From: a virus
Virus record (IMG/VR): IMGVR_UViG_3300048592_001409
Coordinates: 1 to 20,493 of that record
Length of the DNA stretch: 20,493 nucleotides
Direction: 5' to 3' (one strand)
Shown here: piece by piece, positions 1 through 8,633 of the stretch
How positions within the stretch are numbered: position 1 is the first letter of the stretch
Layout: every line of letters starts with the position of its first letter
Made by a program: the position numbers and the translations under genes
The notes under the pieces: generated by a model
Told to the model about the DNA's origin: nothing
Databases searched by the model: none
The model's input: the letters and a program-made list of their open reading frames with translations, nothing else

Positions 1-1029
1 TCAAGCGATCGCACCTTCGACGGTGATCAAGAACTTCCCCGTCCCGAACGCCGCCGGCGCCTGCCCGACACCGACGCCGATGGTGTCGAGCTGCGGCGTG
101 CCCCACACGGTCTCCCCGGGGGCATTGAGATCCCAGCCGGAGCTGCCGCCGCGGGAGATGACAGCGACGCGGTTGGTTGTCGTGGCGGTACCCGAGGCGT
201 TGACGGTCGCGAGCAGATAGGTCTTGCCGGCCTCGAGCAGCACGGCCGCGGCGAACGGAAAGCGGTAGCCCTTCAGCTCCAGCGAGCTGCTGGCGACCGT
301 TGCACTGGTGCCGAGCACAGCCGTGACCGTGTCCGCTGCCGTGATGCCCGAGACCTCGGCGATCTGGGCGTAGTGGTCCTCGCCGTTGCTGGCGGCGTCG
401 ATATTGGCACGAATGTGGCTTACCAGGAGCGCCTGGTCGGGCACGAAGAGCAGGCCCTTGGTGGCGTAGGCAGAGGTCGAGCCGGAGCCGAAGGTGCCGG
501 TGGCACCAGCGACAAAGCCGCTGCTGCTGCCGCCACCGCCGCCAGTGACCGGCAGCGTGGCGAGGCTGGTGATCCGCCCCTGGGCGTCGACGGTGATTCG
601 AGGCACGTTGCCGCCGTCGCCGTAGCTGCCGGGGGTGACGCCCGTGGCGCCCAGCGCCGCTTCGATCGGCAGGACGTCGATTCCGGTGGCATAGACGAGC
701 AGCTTCTGGCCGGCGCCCACAGGCACCGTGGCACCGCCGCCGGGACCGCTGACGGTCACCGCCTCGCCGGTCGTGTTCTGCAGGTAAAGAAACTTGCGGA
801 CGGCCGGCAGCTGCAGGGTGACGGGCGACGCCGGCGTGCCCGTCAGCACCACCGCCGCATGCCGGCGCATGTCACTGTCGCCCATGGTAATCGTTCCACC
901 GGCCGTGACGTCGATCTCGAGCGCCGCGGTTATCGCGAGATCGAGCGCGTCGATGGCGTCGTTGATCGTCACCTCCTTCTGATTCTGGGCGGCAGCAATA
1001 TGTGTGATGGCGAGATTGGGGCTGGGCAT
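1..1029 (-). CDS. Phage tail fibre-like protein, last gene of the visible tail module
   Basis: This 342-aa protein is encoded directly downstream of the large tip protein; its ATG overlaps that gene's TGA by one base, which supports the start and co-expression. The sequence is low in charge and rich in Gly, Ala, Thr and Ser. Around residues 129-160 it carries the pattern 'GVTPGSYGDGG ... TVDAQGRITS', which recurs in many phage tail fibre and receptor-binding proteins. A Gly/Ser linker (GGGGGSSSGF, about residues 163-172) separates an N-terminal part from a C-terminal beta-rich part of about 170 residues. From family knowledge and position I infer a distal tail appendage, possibly host-binding. 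No enzymatic motif or chaperone domain is seen. The stop codon is at the extreme left edge of the window, so the gene is complete, but anything downstream is not visible. Confidence 0.75.
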   Translation of the reverse strand: MPSPNLAITHIAAAQNQKEVTINDAIDALDLAITAALEIDVTAGGTITMGDSDMRRHAAVVLTGTPASPVTLQLPAVRKFLYLQNTTGEAVTVSGPGGGATVPVGAGQKLLVYATGIDVLPIEAALGATGVTPGSYGDGGNVPRITVDAQGRITSLATLPVTGGGGGSSSGFVAGATGTFGSGSTSAYATKGLLFVPDQALLVSHIRANIDAASNGEDHYAQIAEVSGITAADTVTAVLGTSATVASSSLELKGYRFPFAAAVLLEAGKTYLLATVNASGTATTTNRVAVISRGGSSGWDLNAPGETVWGTPQLDTIGVGVGQAPAAFGTGKFLITVEGAIA

Positions 1030-4000
1030 CAGATGATCTCCAGGGTGACGGTGCGCGGGAAGCCACGGCCCACGGTTGCGCTGAGCTGATAGACGGCAAT
1101 AGAGAGCATCTCCGGCACGGCGCCGAAGTCGGCGAGGATGCCGGCATTGGCGTAGATGACATTGGGCGTGGAACTGGAGAGCGTGCGCCTTACCGCACCA
1201 CCGGGACCGTCGAGAATGTCGACCTCGTAGGCTTCGCTCGCCTCGCCGAGCGGCACCGTACCGGTGCCGTCCTTGAGCTCCCCGCCGATCCGGGTTCGGC
1301 GCACCCAGGACAGGCTGATGGCGGCTGGGCTTCCGGTCAGCGTGGCCTGCACATTCCAGGGCGCATAGGGCTTCAGATCCCGGCCGATGCGGCTCTGGGT
1401 CAGGGTCTCGGCATCCTCGAACAGCGTGCCGAAGCCGATGGCCCGCCAGGAGCGAGCGAGGCCTAGCTCACCGAGCGGCACCAGCAGCGTCTCGACCGTG
1501 TCGGCATCGAGCAGGACGAACAGCTCGCCGGACTGGTGGCCGTCGACGAAGACGTCGGTGCCGCGCCGGCCCCTGAGCAGGCCCTGAAGCGTGTATGAGC
1601 CGTCTGGGTTGAGGGTGACATCCCGGAACTGGATAATCTCGGGCTCGCCATTGGCCTTGAGGACCAGCGCCGCGTTGGCGCCGTCGAGCATGGCCTCCTG
1701 GGTGACGCTCTCCAGCCGCTCGCCACCGGTCGTCATGAACACCGAGAGGCTGTTCACCTCGTCGGTGGCGAAGGGCGATGTCGGGCTGCCGAGGGCGTTG
1801 GCCGTGGCACCCCAGGCCGCCTCGCTCAAGCCGCGTCCGACCTGGGACCAGGCGGTGCCATCGGCGCTGCGGTAGAGGGCGGCACCTGGCCAGCCAGGTC
1901 CGCCGAAGCCGCCCATCAGGTAGTAGAGCCGCGTTCCCGTACCGCCGGCATCGTCGGTGTCGCGCAGCAGCGGCAGGTCGGCGAGGATCAGCCGTGTCGC
2001 TGCGAGCGCGGCGATGACCTGCACCGGCTTGCCCGAGCCCCCGTCCGCCTCGACCGAGGAGAAGTAGGTGGCGGCCGTCTCCGACACCCCCTTCAGCGCC
2101 AGCGAGAAATCCGCGCCGACGTCCAGGCGCGTGATCCGCGTGCGGAACGTCGAGCCGGTGGGGAACACCACGTCCACGACATCGGTCGGGTCGAGGCGCA
2201 GCCAGTCGGGCGGCAGTGCTGCCTCATAGGCGCTGCGCTCGACCCAGGCGCTGTAGAGCGTCTTGGCGGCGATGCGCTTGGCCGTGGTGGCGTCGATGGC
2301 GAGCGCCAGCTCGAGGCTCGTCTGCTGGCGCGAGTGCATGGTCGGAAGTGGCAGTGAGGCGCGCTTCGCGCTCTGCGTGCCCTGCTGGTAGTCGGCGTTC
2401 CGATCCATGTAGACGGTGCTGACCCGCTCGGGCAGCTCGACCTCCTGCGTGCGGCGCTCGCGCCAGGCCTCACCCGTCCGCTCGTCCAACGGAATCAGCG
2501 ACTGCGCATCGATGGTCGCCACGGGCGCCCTGCCCCGCGCGCGAAAGCGCAACACGTCGTCGCTCTCGGCGGCGTCGAAGAAGTAGGCCCGGGCGAGCAA
2601 CTCGACAGCACCGCGAACGGTGCTCTGCCGGCCGATGACGTAGCCCGGCACGGCGGGCGTCAGATCGGCGACGTCGATATCCGCGAGGCCGAGACCGGCG
2701 CGGGCGCAGAGATCGGCGACGATCCCCGACAACGCCTCGCCTTCGCCGCCACCACGATTGAGGAAGAGCTTCGCCCAGCCACTGCTGCCATGAACCAGGT
2801 GCGTGTCGGTGACGGCGTCGTAGACCTGCGCCCCGGTCTCATTGACGCCGCCCAGCCACGCCTCGTCGAGGACCAGCTCGCCTGTGGCGGTGTCGAGCTG
2901 GACGACCCGCGTGCCCCGCATCAAGGTCCAGCGCTGGCCGAGCAGGCGGCTCTGCCCGACATACGGGCCTTCATAGTTGATCTGGAACGGCACCACGGTC
3001 TGCCAGACGATGCCGGCATCGGCGCGCCACTTCAGCGTGTAGACGCTGCCAGCAATACCGGCGTTCGAGAGCGTCACCTGAAAGACGACGCTGTCGTCGG
3101 TGGCGTCGTAGGTGAGCCCACCGGCGTCACGGTAGAAGCCGGCGGCACCGCTCTCGATGTCCGCCGGCGCGAAAGTCGCGACCTTCTCGAAGGTGACGCC
3201 TAGAGACTGGCCAGTGACGTCATCGTAGCGAGCGGTGGGCGCGACCCTGAGGCGATAGAGGCCGAGGCTGCCGTGGCTCGTGCTGGTGCCGCTGCCGAGC
3301 AGCCAGCCCTCGCCGAAGCCTTGGCCGGCTGCCCCGCCGACGACCCCACGCACCCGGGGCTCCGTCACCGTCTGGTTGGCGCCCCAGACGTAGCTCATCG
3401 TGTCGGCGCGCAGGAGACCGACATCGTCGAAGATCGACCCCGTGAGCAGGAAATCCACTCGACCGGTAGAGCCGTAGGCCGACACCATGCCGAGCCAGCC
3501 GAGCAGCACCGAACTGGTCGTGGTGTTGCTGAGCCAGGAGCTCGGTTCCCCGAACCGGGCCACCTCCTTCAGCGCGTTCGGCTCGATGCGCAGGATGGGA
3601 CGCGAATTGCCTTGCCCCGCGTTCAGGTAGAGATGACCGTCATCGCCGCAGAAGAGGCTGCCTGGGTAGTTGTTCGGCCAAACGCTGGTGATGTCGCTCA
3701 TCCGCGCCTGACGATCCTCCTGCATGGTGCGCAGGTCGAAGCGGCGGATGCCACCTTTAGCGGGATCGGCGTCACTGCGGCGGAAGTAGCCGTAGCCACG
3801 GTGCCAATCGACGGCCAGGTCGTCGAACTGGTAGCTGCTGAAATACCCGCCCTCATCCGTCGTGATGAGATCGAGCAGCTGGTAGGGCTGCTGCGTCGCG
3901 CGGTGGAAGGTGATCTCGGCGGTGATGTTCGGGACCCGGTTGCCGAAGTCGGCGAGCGGCAGGTCCTCGAAGACCAGATAGCAGAGCCCGCGATGCGCCG

Positions 4001-4532
4001 GTGCTCGCCCCTCGCCGACATGCGCCTCGATCAGCGGATCGGCGAGCTGGGTCTCGGAGCCCGGGTGGAAGCGGAACCTGAGGTTCGGTCTGGCGACGTC
4101 GGGGCTGGTCCCGGTCTTGTCGTAGATCAGCTTGCCGTCGGCCCAGAGCTTGAGCACGTCCTCGGCGGGCCCCTCGGCAAATGCGATGGCGAAGGAAGCG
4201 GTGTAGGCATAGCTCACCGCGGTCTGGCTCGCTCCACCGCCACCCTTGCCGCCGGCACTGCTGCGCGCCACGTTGCGCTGCTCGGTGATCCCCGACGACC
4301 AGATCATGTTGCCGGCGAGGCGCAGCGTGCCGTAGGCGATGGCGATCGGCGCACCATAGGCCGAGGAGGTGACGGTGAGATCGCCGAGCCTGGGCCCCTC
4401 GGTCTGGGTGTCAGAGCCATCGCTCGGAAAGAGCACAGCCCCGAGCGCCGACCCAGCCAACCAGCCCACGCCTGGGCCCACACCAATAGCCGTGCCCAGC
4501 GCGGCACCGCCGGCGGCAACCAATATCGCCAT
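1029..4532 (-). CDS. Large phage tail tip / baseplate hub protein (gpJ-like, GTA 'megatron'-like)
   Basis: This 1167-aa protein resembles the large tip proteins that follow NlpC/P60 genes in alphaproteobacterial siphophages and gene transfer agents (putative phage tail protein family). Residues 1-37 are a hydrophobic Gly/Ala-rich segment typical of these proteins. They are followed by the conserved-looking stretch 'YGAPIAIAYGTLRLAGN' near residue 60 and a 'LKLWADGKLIYD' segment near 125. The region around residues 590-850 looks like the tail_3-type hub domain, and a fibronectin-like or beta-rich tail end follows. The middle (about residues 215-590) is a long beta-rich insertion with repeated W/Y-G segments and may be a propeller-like or receptor-contact module; that is inference. 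It probably forms the tail tip that contacts the host. It lies 23 bases after the peptidase gene and overlaps the fibre gene by one base. Confidence 0.85.
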   Translation of the reverse strand: MAILVAAGGAALGTAIGVGPGVGWLAGSALGAVLFPSDGSDTQTEGPRLGDLTVTSSAYGAPIAIAYGTLRLAGNMIWSSGITEQRNVARSSAGGKGGGGASQTAVSYAYTASFAIAFAEGPAEDVLKLWADGKLIYDKTGTSPDVARPNLRFRFHPGSETQLADPLIEAHVGEGRAPAHRGLCYLVFEDLPLADFGNRVPNITAEITFHRATQQPYQLLDLITTDEGGYFSSYQFDDLAVDWHRGYGYFRRSDADPAKGGIRRFDLRTMQEDRQARMSDITSVWPNNYPGSLFCGDDGHLYLNAGQGNSRPILRIEPNALKEVARFGEPSSWLSNTTTSSVLLGWLGMVSAYGSTGRVDFLLTGSIFDDVGLLRADTMSYVWGANQTVTEPRVRGVVGGAAGQGFGEGWLLGSGTSTSHGSLGLYRLRVAPTARYDDVTGQSLGVTFEKVATFAPADIESGAAGFYRDAGGLTYDATDDSVVFQVTLSNAGIAGSVYTLKWRADAGIVWQTVVPFQINYEGPYVGQSRLLGQRWTLMRGTRVVQLDTATGELVLDEAWLGGVNETGAQVYDAVTDTHLVHGSSGWAKLFLNRGGGEGEALSGIVADLCARAGLGLADIDVADLTPAVPGYVIGRQSTVRGAVELLARAYFFDAAESDDVLRFRARGRAPVATIDAQSLIPLDERTGEAWRERRTQEVELPERVSTVYMDRNADYQQGTQSAKRASLPLPTMHSRQQTSLELALAIDATTAKRIAAKTLYSAWVERSAYEAALPPDWLRLDPTDVVDVVFPTGSTFRTRITRLDVGADFSLALKGVSETAATYFSSVEADGGSGKPVQVIAALAATRLILADLPLLRDTDDAGGTGTRLYYLMGGFGGPGWPGAALYRSADGTAWSQVGRGLSEAAWGATANALGSPTSPFATDEVNSLSVFMTTGGERLESVTQEAMLDGANAALVLKANGEPEIIQFRDVTLNPDGSYTLQGLLRGRRGTDVFVDGHQSGELFVLLDADTVETLLVPLGELGLARSWRAIGFGTLFEDAETLTQSRIGRDLKPYAPWNVQATLTGSPAAISLSWVRRTRIGGELKDGTGTVPLGEASEAYEVDILDGPGGAVRRTLSSSTPNVIYANAGILADFGAVPEMLSIAVYQLSATVGRGFPRTVTLEII

Positions 4533-4555
4533 CGCAAGATCTCAGGTGCTGGAAG

Positions 4556-4972
4556 TCAGGAACGGAAGCGGAAGGCGAACTTGACCCTGGCCGGCCACTC
4601 GCCGGCATACGGCTCCTCGATCACCTTACGGCGCAGCGCATGGGCGTGGAGCAGATGCGGCTGCTCGTGCTTGATGGTGAGAAAGCCGCAATGGCAGGGA
4701 TAGGCGGCATCGGCGAAGACCAGGACGTCGCCGGCCACCGCCTCGAGCAGCGGGATGGGGTTCATGCAGGCGCGGAAGTGCTGGACGAAGCCCTGGCCTT
4801 GCGGTCGGCGACTGTAGGCGGTCGTATCGTAGTCGCTTAGGCCCAGAGCACGGCCGACCAGCACGACCAGCCCGGCGCAGTCGATGCCCCGGCGGGTGCG
4901 GCCTTGATGCCGCCAGGGCACGCCGAGCCAGGAGCGCGCAGCTACAACGATTTGCTCGGCCTCAACGCGCAT
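4556..4972 (-). CDS. NlpC/P60 family cell-wall peptidase of the tail tip
   Basis: This is a 138-aa cysteine peptidase of the NlpC/P60 fold. The nucleophile is expected to be Cys32 in 'GIDCAGLV' and the catalytic His is His94 in 'PCHCGF'. His109 or His111 in 'LLHAHALRR' probably completes the triad. The segment 'AVAGDVLVF' before the His is also typical of the family. In phages and gene transfer agents of this type it sits in the tail tip and cuts peptidoglycan cross-links during DNA entry. The gene overlaps the end of the DUF2163 gene by 11 bases and is followed after 23 bases by the tip protein gene, the standard order. Length agrees with the family (about 140 aa). There is no signal peptide, consistent with delivery as part of the particle. 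Confidence 0.92.
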   Translation of the reverse strand: MRVEAEQIVVAARSWLGVPWRHQGRTRRGIDCAGLVVLVGRALGLSDYDTTAYSRRPQGQGFVQHFRACMNPIPLLEAVAGDVLVFADAAYPCHCGFLTIKHEQPHLLHAHALRRKVIEEPYAGEWPARVKFAFRFRS

Positions 4973-6572
4973 CAGGGTAGCTCATCAACGCGTCCTGGCC
5001 CGGCACGTAGGGCTCGCCCCTGAAGTTCAGGACGTTGGCGAAGCGGTCGATGCAGGTGGCGAGGCGCTTGTCGCAGCCGGGATGGATGCGAAAGGCATCA
5101 CCGATCTCTATGGCGTAGCCCATCGGCAGGAAGAGCTCGATCAGGCTCGTCGCCTGCGTCCAGGCCTTGACCTCGATCGAACGGCCTGTGTTGGCACCGG
5201 TCTCCCAGGTAAGCACGCCACCGGCGAACCAGCTGTCGACGGCGCGCGGCTCGTCGATCGCGGCGGTGAAGCTGGTCCGGTCGACGACGCCAACGACACT
5301 ACCCGTTCGACTCCAGGCCTCCAGCGCCTCGAACACGGCAGTGCCATCCATGGTCTGCTGGTCGACGGTGGTGTCGTAGGCGGGCTGAACGGGGGCGGTC
5401 GTCCCAGCGACAACACAGCGATAGATGCGGTTCTCGAAGCCCGCCGCGGTCGGCAGCGATGCCGTCGTGTCGGTAACGACGGTCGAGATGGCATCGAACG
5501 CGGCGTTTGACTGGCTGCCGGTGACGAGCTGATGCAGCAACCGAATGCGCAAGACCCGCGTGTCCGAGGGAAACTGGGCCTGCGAGACGCCGCGTTGCAC
5601 CCAGCTGTCCTCCGGCACGATGACCTCGAAGCCGGTATCGAGGATGATGGACAGAACGTTGGTCGAGGCGTCCAGGGCCTCGACGACGACGCGCCCCAGA
5701 TCGTCAGGGAAAGAGTTCGCCCGGCTCAGCGTCAGGTCCAGCCGATAGGCGTCGGCATCGATCTGTGCGGGATCGAGACCACTCGAGACAAGGTCGATCG
5801 ACTGCGCCAGTTCGCCCGATGCCGAGCTGCCGCCTTCGAGGTAGAAGCCACCGGCCACCGGCGACAGCGCGCCGTTGCTCGCGTCATGCACATCCCAGTC
5901 GCCGGAGACCAAGGTCCAGCCGGTCGGCGTGAAGCCGGAACCGTCACCAGCACCATCAGCTTCGAACCCGCCGTTGCCGATCGGCAAGGGGAAGCTGGTC
6001 AGCGTGCCGGTCGTCCGCACCCGAACGATTTCTCCCAAACCATAGGCCGTCGCTCGCGCGATCTCGGGCGGCTGGATCGGCACCCGGCAGCGCTGGTCGC
6101 CGAGATCGGCGCGGCATTCCGGGCTATAGAGCTCGCCGATCCGCTGCTGCAGCACCTGGGTCAGGCCACGAAGCTCGGTACGGAACACGCCCTGTTCGGT
6201 CAGCACCACCTCGCCAAACCAGCCGCGGCGCAGCCGCAGGACACCCATCGAGGGATCGGCCCAGTTGACCAGGAAGATCCGCACCTCGGCCTGGTCGAAG
6301 AGCCCGGCCCTTAGCTCTTCCTCGGTGACGGCCGCGCTGTCGAACACGCCCTCGACGTCGAGATTGTCGACGCCCATGCCGGCATCGTTGGCAATGGCAG
6401 TGCGCGAGTAGGCGCCGCTCGCCTGGTAGATCTTGCCGTCGACCGCGAGATCCCGGTCGTGATCGGTGAAGCGGAACACCGTGCCGTCCGTCCGGGTGAT
6501 CCGCCAGCAGGTGGCGAGCGTGGTCACCTCGCCGGCGACATGGGTCGCGAGTGCCGTCGAGACCGCCTTCAC
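4962..6572 (-). CDS. DUF2163-type phage tail hub protein with an inserted carbohydrate-binding-like domain
   Basis: I place the start at a GTG whose bases overlap the TGA of the DUF2460 gene (GTGA), giving 536 aa. The longer open frame upstream is only the shadow of DUF2460. Residues 1-195 match the N-terminal part of DUF2163 ('CWRITRTDGTVFRFTDHDRDL', a segment near residues 21-41), and residues 376-536 match the C-terminal part ('HPGCDKRLATC', 'NVLNFRGEPYVPGQD'). Relatives are usually near 290 aa. The extra length is a block at about residues 200-368 that begins 'NGGFEADG ... GWTLVSGDW', a layout like galactose-binding or CBM4/9-like jelly-roll modules. In gene transfer agents the DUF2163 protein is part of the hub that joins tail and tip. 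The added module may contact host surface glycan; that is inference. Confidence 0.88.
   Translation of the reverse strand: MKAVSTALATHVAGEVTTLATCWRITRTDGTVFRFTDHDRDLAVDGKIYQASGAYSRTAIANDAGMGVDNLDVEGVFDSAAVTEEELRAGLFDQAEVRIFLVNWADPSMGVLRLRRGWFGEVVLTEQGVFRTELRGLTQVLQQRIGELYSPECRADLGDQRCRVPIQPPEIARATAYGLGEIVRVRTTGTLTSFPLPIGNGGFEADGAGDGSGFTPTGWTLVSGDWDVHDASNGALSPVAGGFYLEGGSSASGELAQSIDLVSSGLDPAQIDADAYRLDLTLSRANSFPDDLGRVVVEALDASTNVLSIILDTGFEVIVPEDSWVQRGVSQAQFPSDTRVLRIRLLHQLVTGSQSNAAFDAISTVVTDTTASLPTAAGFENRIYRCVVAGTTAPVQPAYDTTVDQQTMDGTAVFEALEAWSRTGSVVGVVDRTSFTAAIDEPRAVDSWFAGGVLTWETGANTGRSIEVKAWTQATSLIELFLPMGYAIEIGDAFRIHPGCDKRLATCIDRFANVLNFRGEPYVPGQDALMSYPDAR
5469..5975 (-). other. Inserted jelly-roll / carbohydrate-binding-like domain within the DUF2163 protein
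   Basis: This segment (about residues 200-368) is absent from a typical DUF2163 protein of about 290 aa. It starts with 'NGGFE' and contains 'GWTLVSGDWDVHD', 'GGFYLEGG' and 'ELAQSIDL', which is the usual start, tryptophan strand and strand pattern of CBM4/9-like or discoidin-like beta-sandwich modules. It ends before 'FENRIYRC', where the core resumes. The exact boundaries are estimated by eye. Confidence 0.55.
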
Positions 6573-7171
6573 GGTCGGATCTCCACCACCGGGATCTGCC
6601 CCCAGGTGCCGAGCTGGTAGGTCTCGATGGTGACGTCCATCTGGTCGCTGTCGAAGCGCACCGGGACGTCGAAGCCGAAGTCGGCGGTGACCTGGACGCC
6701 TGCGGCCGGGGCGATGCCGAAGGTAACGAGACCCGTGGTCGTGTCGACGCTCCAGCCCGATGTCGCCTCGACGCCGTCGCGATAGACCTTCACCGTGCCG
6801 GCAACGGGCTTGGTGATCTCCCGGCTCTCGACCACCCCGCCGCTCGGGTAGTGCTTGACCAGCTGGAAGGTCTTGGCGCTGCCGTCGCCCACCCCGAGGC
6901 TCTGTGCCAGGGCCTGATGGTCGTTCCAATCCTTGAAGCGGAAGCCGTAGGCACGGCCGCGGCGCGCCCGGAAGAAGGCGATCAGCTCGGCTACCTGCTC
7001 CCGCTTCTTCAGCCCGTGCGCCACGTTCCAGCGCCCGCGTGCCATCGCCCAGTTGGCATTGCGCCGCTCGTGGCCCGAGACGGTCGTCACCACCGTGGTC
7101 GAGTAGCCGGGGCCACCCGAGGCGCCGTAGGAGATGTCGGGCGGGAACTGCACCTCGTGAAAGCCGGTCAT
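6569..7171 (-). CDS. DUF2460 phage tail protein (GTA distal-tail type)
   Basis: This 200-aa protein belongs to the DUF2460 family of phage and gene-transfer-agent tail proteins, usually about 205-210 aa, which form part of the distal tail/baseplate. Typical family features are the start 'TGFHEVQFP', 'RRNANWAMARGRWNVAHGL', 'FFRARRGRAYGFRFKDW' and the ending 'LGTWGQIPVVEIRP'. I chose ATG at 7171 because AGGA lies just upstream and the family normally begins near 'FHEV'. A GTG at 7183 would add four residues. Its stop overlaps the DUF2163 start (GTGA). Its usual upstream neighbour, the tape measure gene, is separated from it here by about 1.5 kb of plus-strand cargo. Confidence 0.92.
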   Translation of the reverse strand: MTGFHEVQFPPDISYGASGGPGYSTTVVTTVSGHERRNANWAMARGRWNVAHGLKKREQVAELIAFFRARRGRAYGFRFKDWNDHQALAQSLGVGDGSAKTFQLVKHYPSGGVVESREITKPVAGTVKVYRDGVEATSGWSVDTTTGLVTFGIAPAAGVQVTADFGFDVPVRFDSDQMDVTIETYQLGTWGQIPVVEIRP

Positions 7172-7243
7172 CGCGTCCTGCACTGATTGCCGAGGGTGAG
7201 CGCGAACCGACGCCTTGCCGCCGTCAGGGCGATGCCGGGTCGC

Positions 7244-7271
7244 TTGTTCTTTTTATGTTCTCGTCTAGTCT
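7244..7271 (+). promoter_or_regulatory. Putative sigma70-type promoter of the 66-codon cargo gene
   Basis: A -35-like TTGTTC (7244-7249) and a -10-like TAGTCT (7266-7271) are separated by 16 bases in an AT-rich patch within very GC-rich surroundings. The predicted transcription start, about seven bases past the -10, falls on the A of the ATG at 7278, so the transcript could be leaderless. No Shine-Dalgarno sequence is seen in the six bases between the -10 box and the ATG. Confidence 0.55.
7246..7260 (+). promoter_or_regulatory. LexA (SOS) box of the alphaproteobacterial type
   Basis: GTTCTTTTTATGTTC is a perfect GTTC-N7-GTTC direct repeat, the known LexA recognition site of alphaproteobacteria. 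It covers the -35 element and part of the spacer of the predicted promoter, the position expected for repression. This predicts that the downstream 66-codon gene is induced by DNA damage. Confidence 0.7.
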
Positions 7272-7277
7272 CGGGCC

Positions 7278-7478
7278 ATGCGACCCTGGACGAAAGACGA
7301 TGAGCTACGCTTCGCCATCGCCTATGCGCTGCGCCGAATGCGGCCGCTGCTGCGGCGCATCGTGCTCGAGACGCATCCGGACGAGCACACCGATCCGGCC
7401 AACGCGGCGGCCGACAAGATCATCGAGCATCTGCGGCTGTGCGGCTATCGGGTGAGCCGCGACAAGGACGAGCGATAG
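7278..7478 (+). CDS. Small hypothetical protein (66 aa) behind an SOS-type promoter
   Basis: I do not recognise this protein. It is 66 aa, highly charged, basic in the middle ('ALRRMRPLLRRIV') and acidic/basic mixed at the end ('SRDKDER'). It is probably mostly alpha-helical, with one cysteine and no signal peptide or membrane segment. It starts directly downstream of a -10-like box and LexA box, with no ribosome binding site, so translation from a leaderless mRNA is likely. It lies on the opposite strand from the phage late genes, as cargo genes often do. A coding role is supported by the well-placed promoter, a plausible amino-acid composition and the opposite orientation. There is no long phage frame on the other strand here. 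Function is unknown; a regulator or SOS-expressed effector would fit the size and charge, but this is only a guess. Confidence 0.65.
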   Translation: MRPWTKDDELRFAIAYALRRMRPLLRRIVLETHPDEHTDPANAAADKIIEHLRLCGYRVSRDKDER

Positions 7479-7493
7479 CACCAGGCTGGCGGC

Positions 7494-7517
7494 GCCGATC
7501 GGAAACTTGGGATCGGC
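7494..7517 (+). other. Hairpin between the small cargo gene and the monooxygenase gene
   Basis: GCCGATC (7494-7500) and GATCGGC (7511-7517) form a perfect 7-bp inverted repeat around a 10-base loop, 16 bases after the stop of the 66-codon gene. There is no T tract, so it is at best a weak terminator or an mRNA-end structure. It could also be a protein-binding dyad. Confidence 0.35.
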
Positions 7518-7586
7518 CCGGTGCCACCCACATACTTCATGCCGGCCGGCGCGTCGCCGGGCAGGACACACTATCCAAGGACGCCG

Positions 7587-8633
7587 ATGATCCCCTACTC
7601 GGTTCTCGACCTCGCACCTATTCCGGAAGGCGGATCGGCGGGTGACGCGCTGCGCAACACGGCCGATCTGGCCCGGCATGCGGAGCGCTGGGGCTACCAT
7701 CGCTTCTGGCTCGCCGAGCACCACAACATGCCCGGAATCGCCAGTGCCGCCACCGCCATCCTGATCGGTCATGTGGCCGCGCAAACGTCGCGCCTTCGGG
7801 TCGGCGCCGGCGGCATCATGCTGCCGAACCACGCGCCACTCGTGATCGCCGAGCAGTTCGGCACGCTGGCGACGCTCTTTCCCGGGCGGATCGATCTCGG
7901 GCTCGGTCGGGCACCGGGGACGGACATGACGACCGCCCGAGCACTCCGCCACCACCTCGATGCCGGCGACAGCTTCCCGAACGACGTGCTCGAGCTGATC
8001 GGCTTTCTCGGCGACCCACAACCGGGCCAGACGGTTCGGGCCATTCCAGGGACCGGGACACGAGTGCCGGTCTGGATCCTCGGCTCTAGCCTCTATGGCG
8101 CGCAACTCGCGGCACATCTCGGCCTGCCTTACGCCTTCGCCTCGCACTTCGCGCCCGCAGCGCTCGATCAGGCGATTGCGGTCTACCGCCAGACGTTCCA
8201 GCCCTCGGCACAGCTCGATCGGCCGCACTTCATGCTGGCCATCAACGTCTTTGCGGCGGCCACCGACGCCGAGGGAGCTTATCTTCGCACTTCGATGCTG
8301 CAGGCCTTCGCCAATCTCAGGAGCGGACGGCCCGGCCCATTGCCGCGGCCGGTGGCTGACCTGGAGCACCATGTCGACCCGATGGCTTTGGCTTCGGCCG
8401 AGCAGGCGCTCACCGTCTCGCTAACGGGCTCTCCCGAGACCGTGCGCCAGGACCTCATGCGCCTCCTCAGCCGATACGAGCCAGATGAGGTCATCCTGAC
8501 CGGACAGATCCACGACCACGCTGCCCGCCTGCGATCGTTCGAGATCGCGGCCGAAATCCTCGGCTCGCTGGAGCACGACGCCGCTGCCATGCCGTCCCGA
8601 ACCTCTTCGACAATGGCGTCGCATCACCACTGA
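7587..8633 (+). CDS. LLM-class flavin-dependent oxidoreductase (luciferase-family group 1)
   Basis: This 348-aa protein is a bacterial luciferase-like TIM-barrel monooxygenase of the group often annotated 'luciferase family oxidoreductase, group 1' (YhbW-like). Diagnostic segments are '[11 protein letters not shown]' at residues 5-15, '[23 protein letters not shown]' across residues 28-50, '[14 protein letters not shown]' at 72-85 and '[16 protein letters not shown]' at 98-113. Such enzymes use reduced FMN and O2; the substrate here cannot be told. I chose ATG 7587 because family members begin just before 'VLDLAP' and AAGGA lies five bases upstream; the frame is open for 22 more codons upstream. 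It stands opposite to the phage genes, converges on the tape measure gene (14 bases between stops), and probably is cargo with no role in the particle. Confidence 0.9.
   Translation: MIPYSVLDLAPIPEGGSAGDALRNTADLARHAERWGYHRFWLAEHHNMPGIASAATAILIGHVAAQTSRLRVGAGGIMLPNHAPLVIAEQFGTLATLFPGRIDLGLGRAPGTDMTTARALRHHLDAGDSFPNDVLELIGFLGDPQPGQTVRAIPGTGTRVPVWILGSSLYGAQLAAHLGLPYAFASHFAPAALDQAIAVYRQTFQPSAQLDRPHFMLAINVFAAATDAEGAYLRTSMLQAFANLRSGRPGPLPRPVADLEHHVDPMALASAEQALTVSLTGSPETVRQDLMRLLSRYEPDEVILTGQIHDHAARLRSFEIAAEILGSLEHDAAAMPSRTSSTMASHHH

Noticed and set aside
3273-4703. 476-codon plus-strand open frame within the tip protein gene
   Set aside because: It is antisense to a well-supported phage gene, with biased composition and no motif.
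6573-6929. N-terminal extension of the DUF2163 frame up to 6929
   Set aside because: It overlaps the DUF2460 gene in another frame and is Arg/Gly-rich. The GTG at 6572 with GTGA overlap is where the family sequence begins.
7305-8372. 355-codon minus-strand open frame opposite the monooxygenase
   Set aside because: The plus-strand protein has full luciferase-family motifs and a ribosome binding site; the reverse frame has neither.
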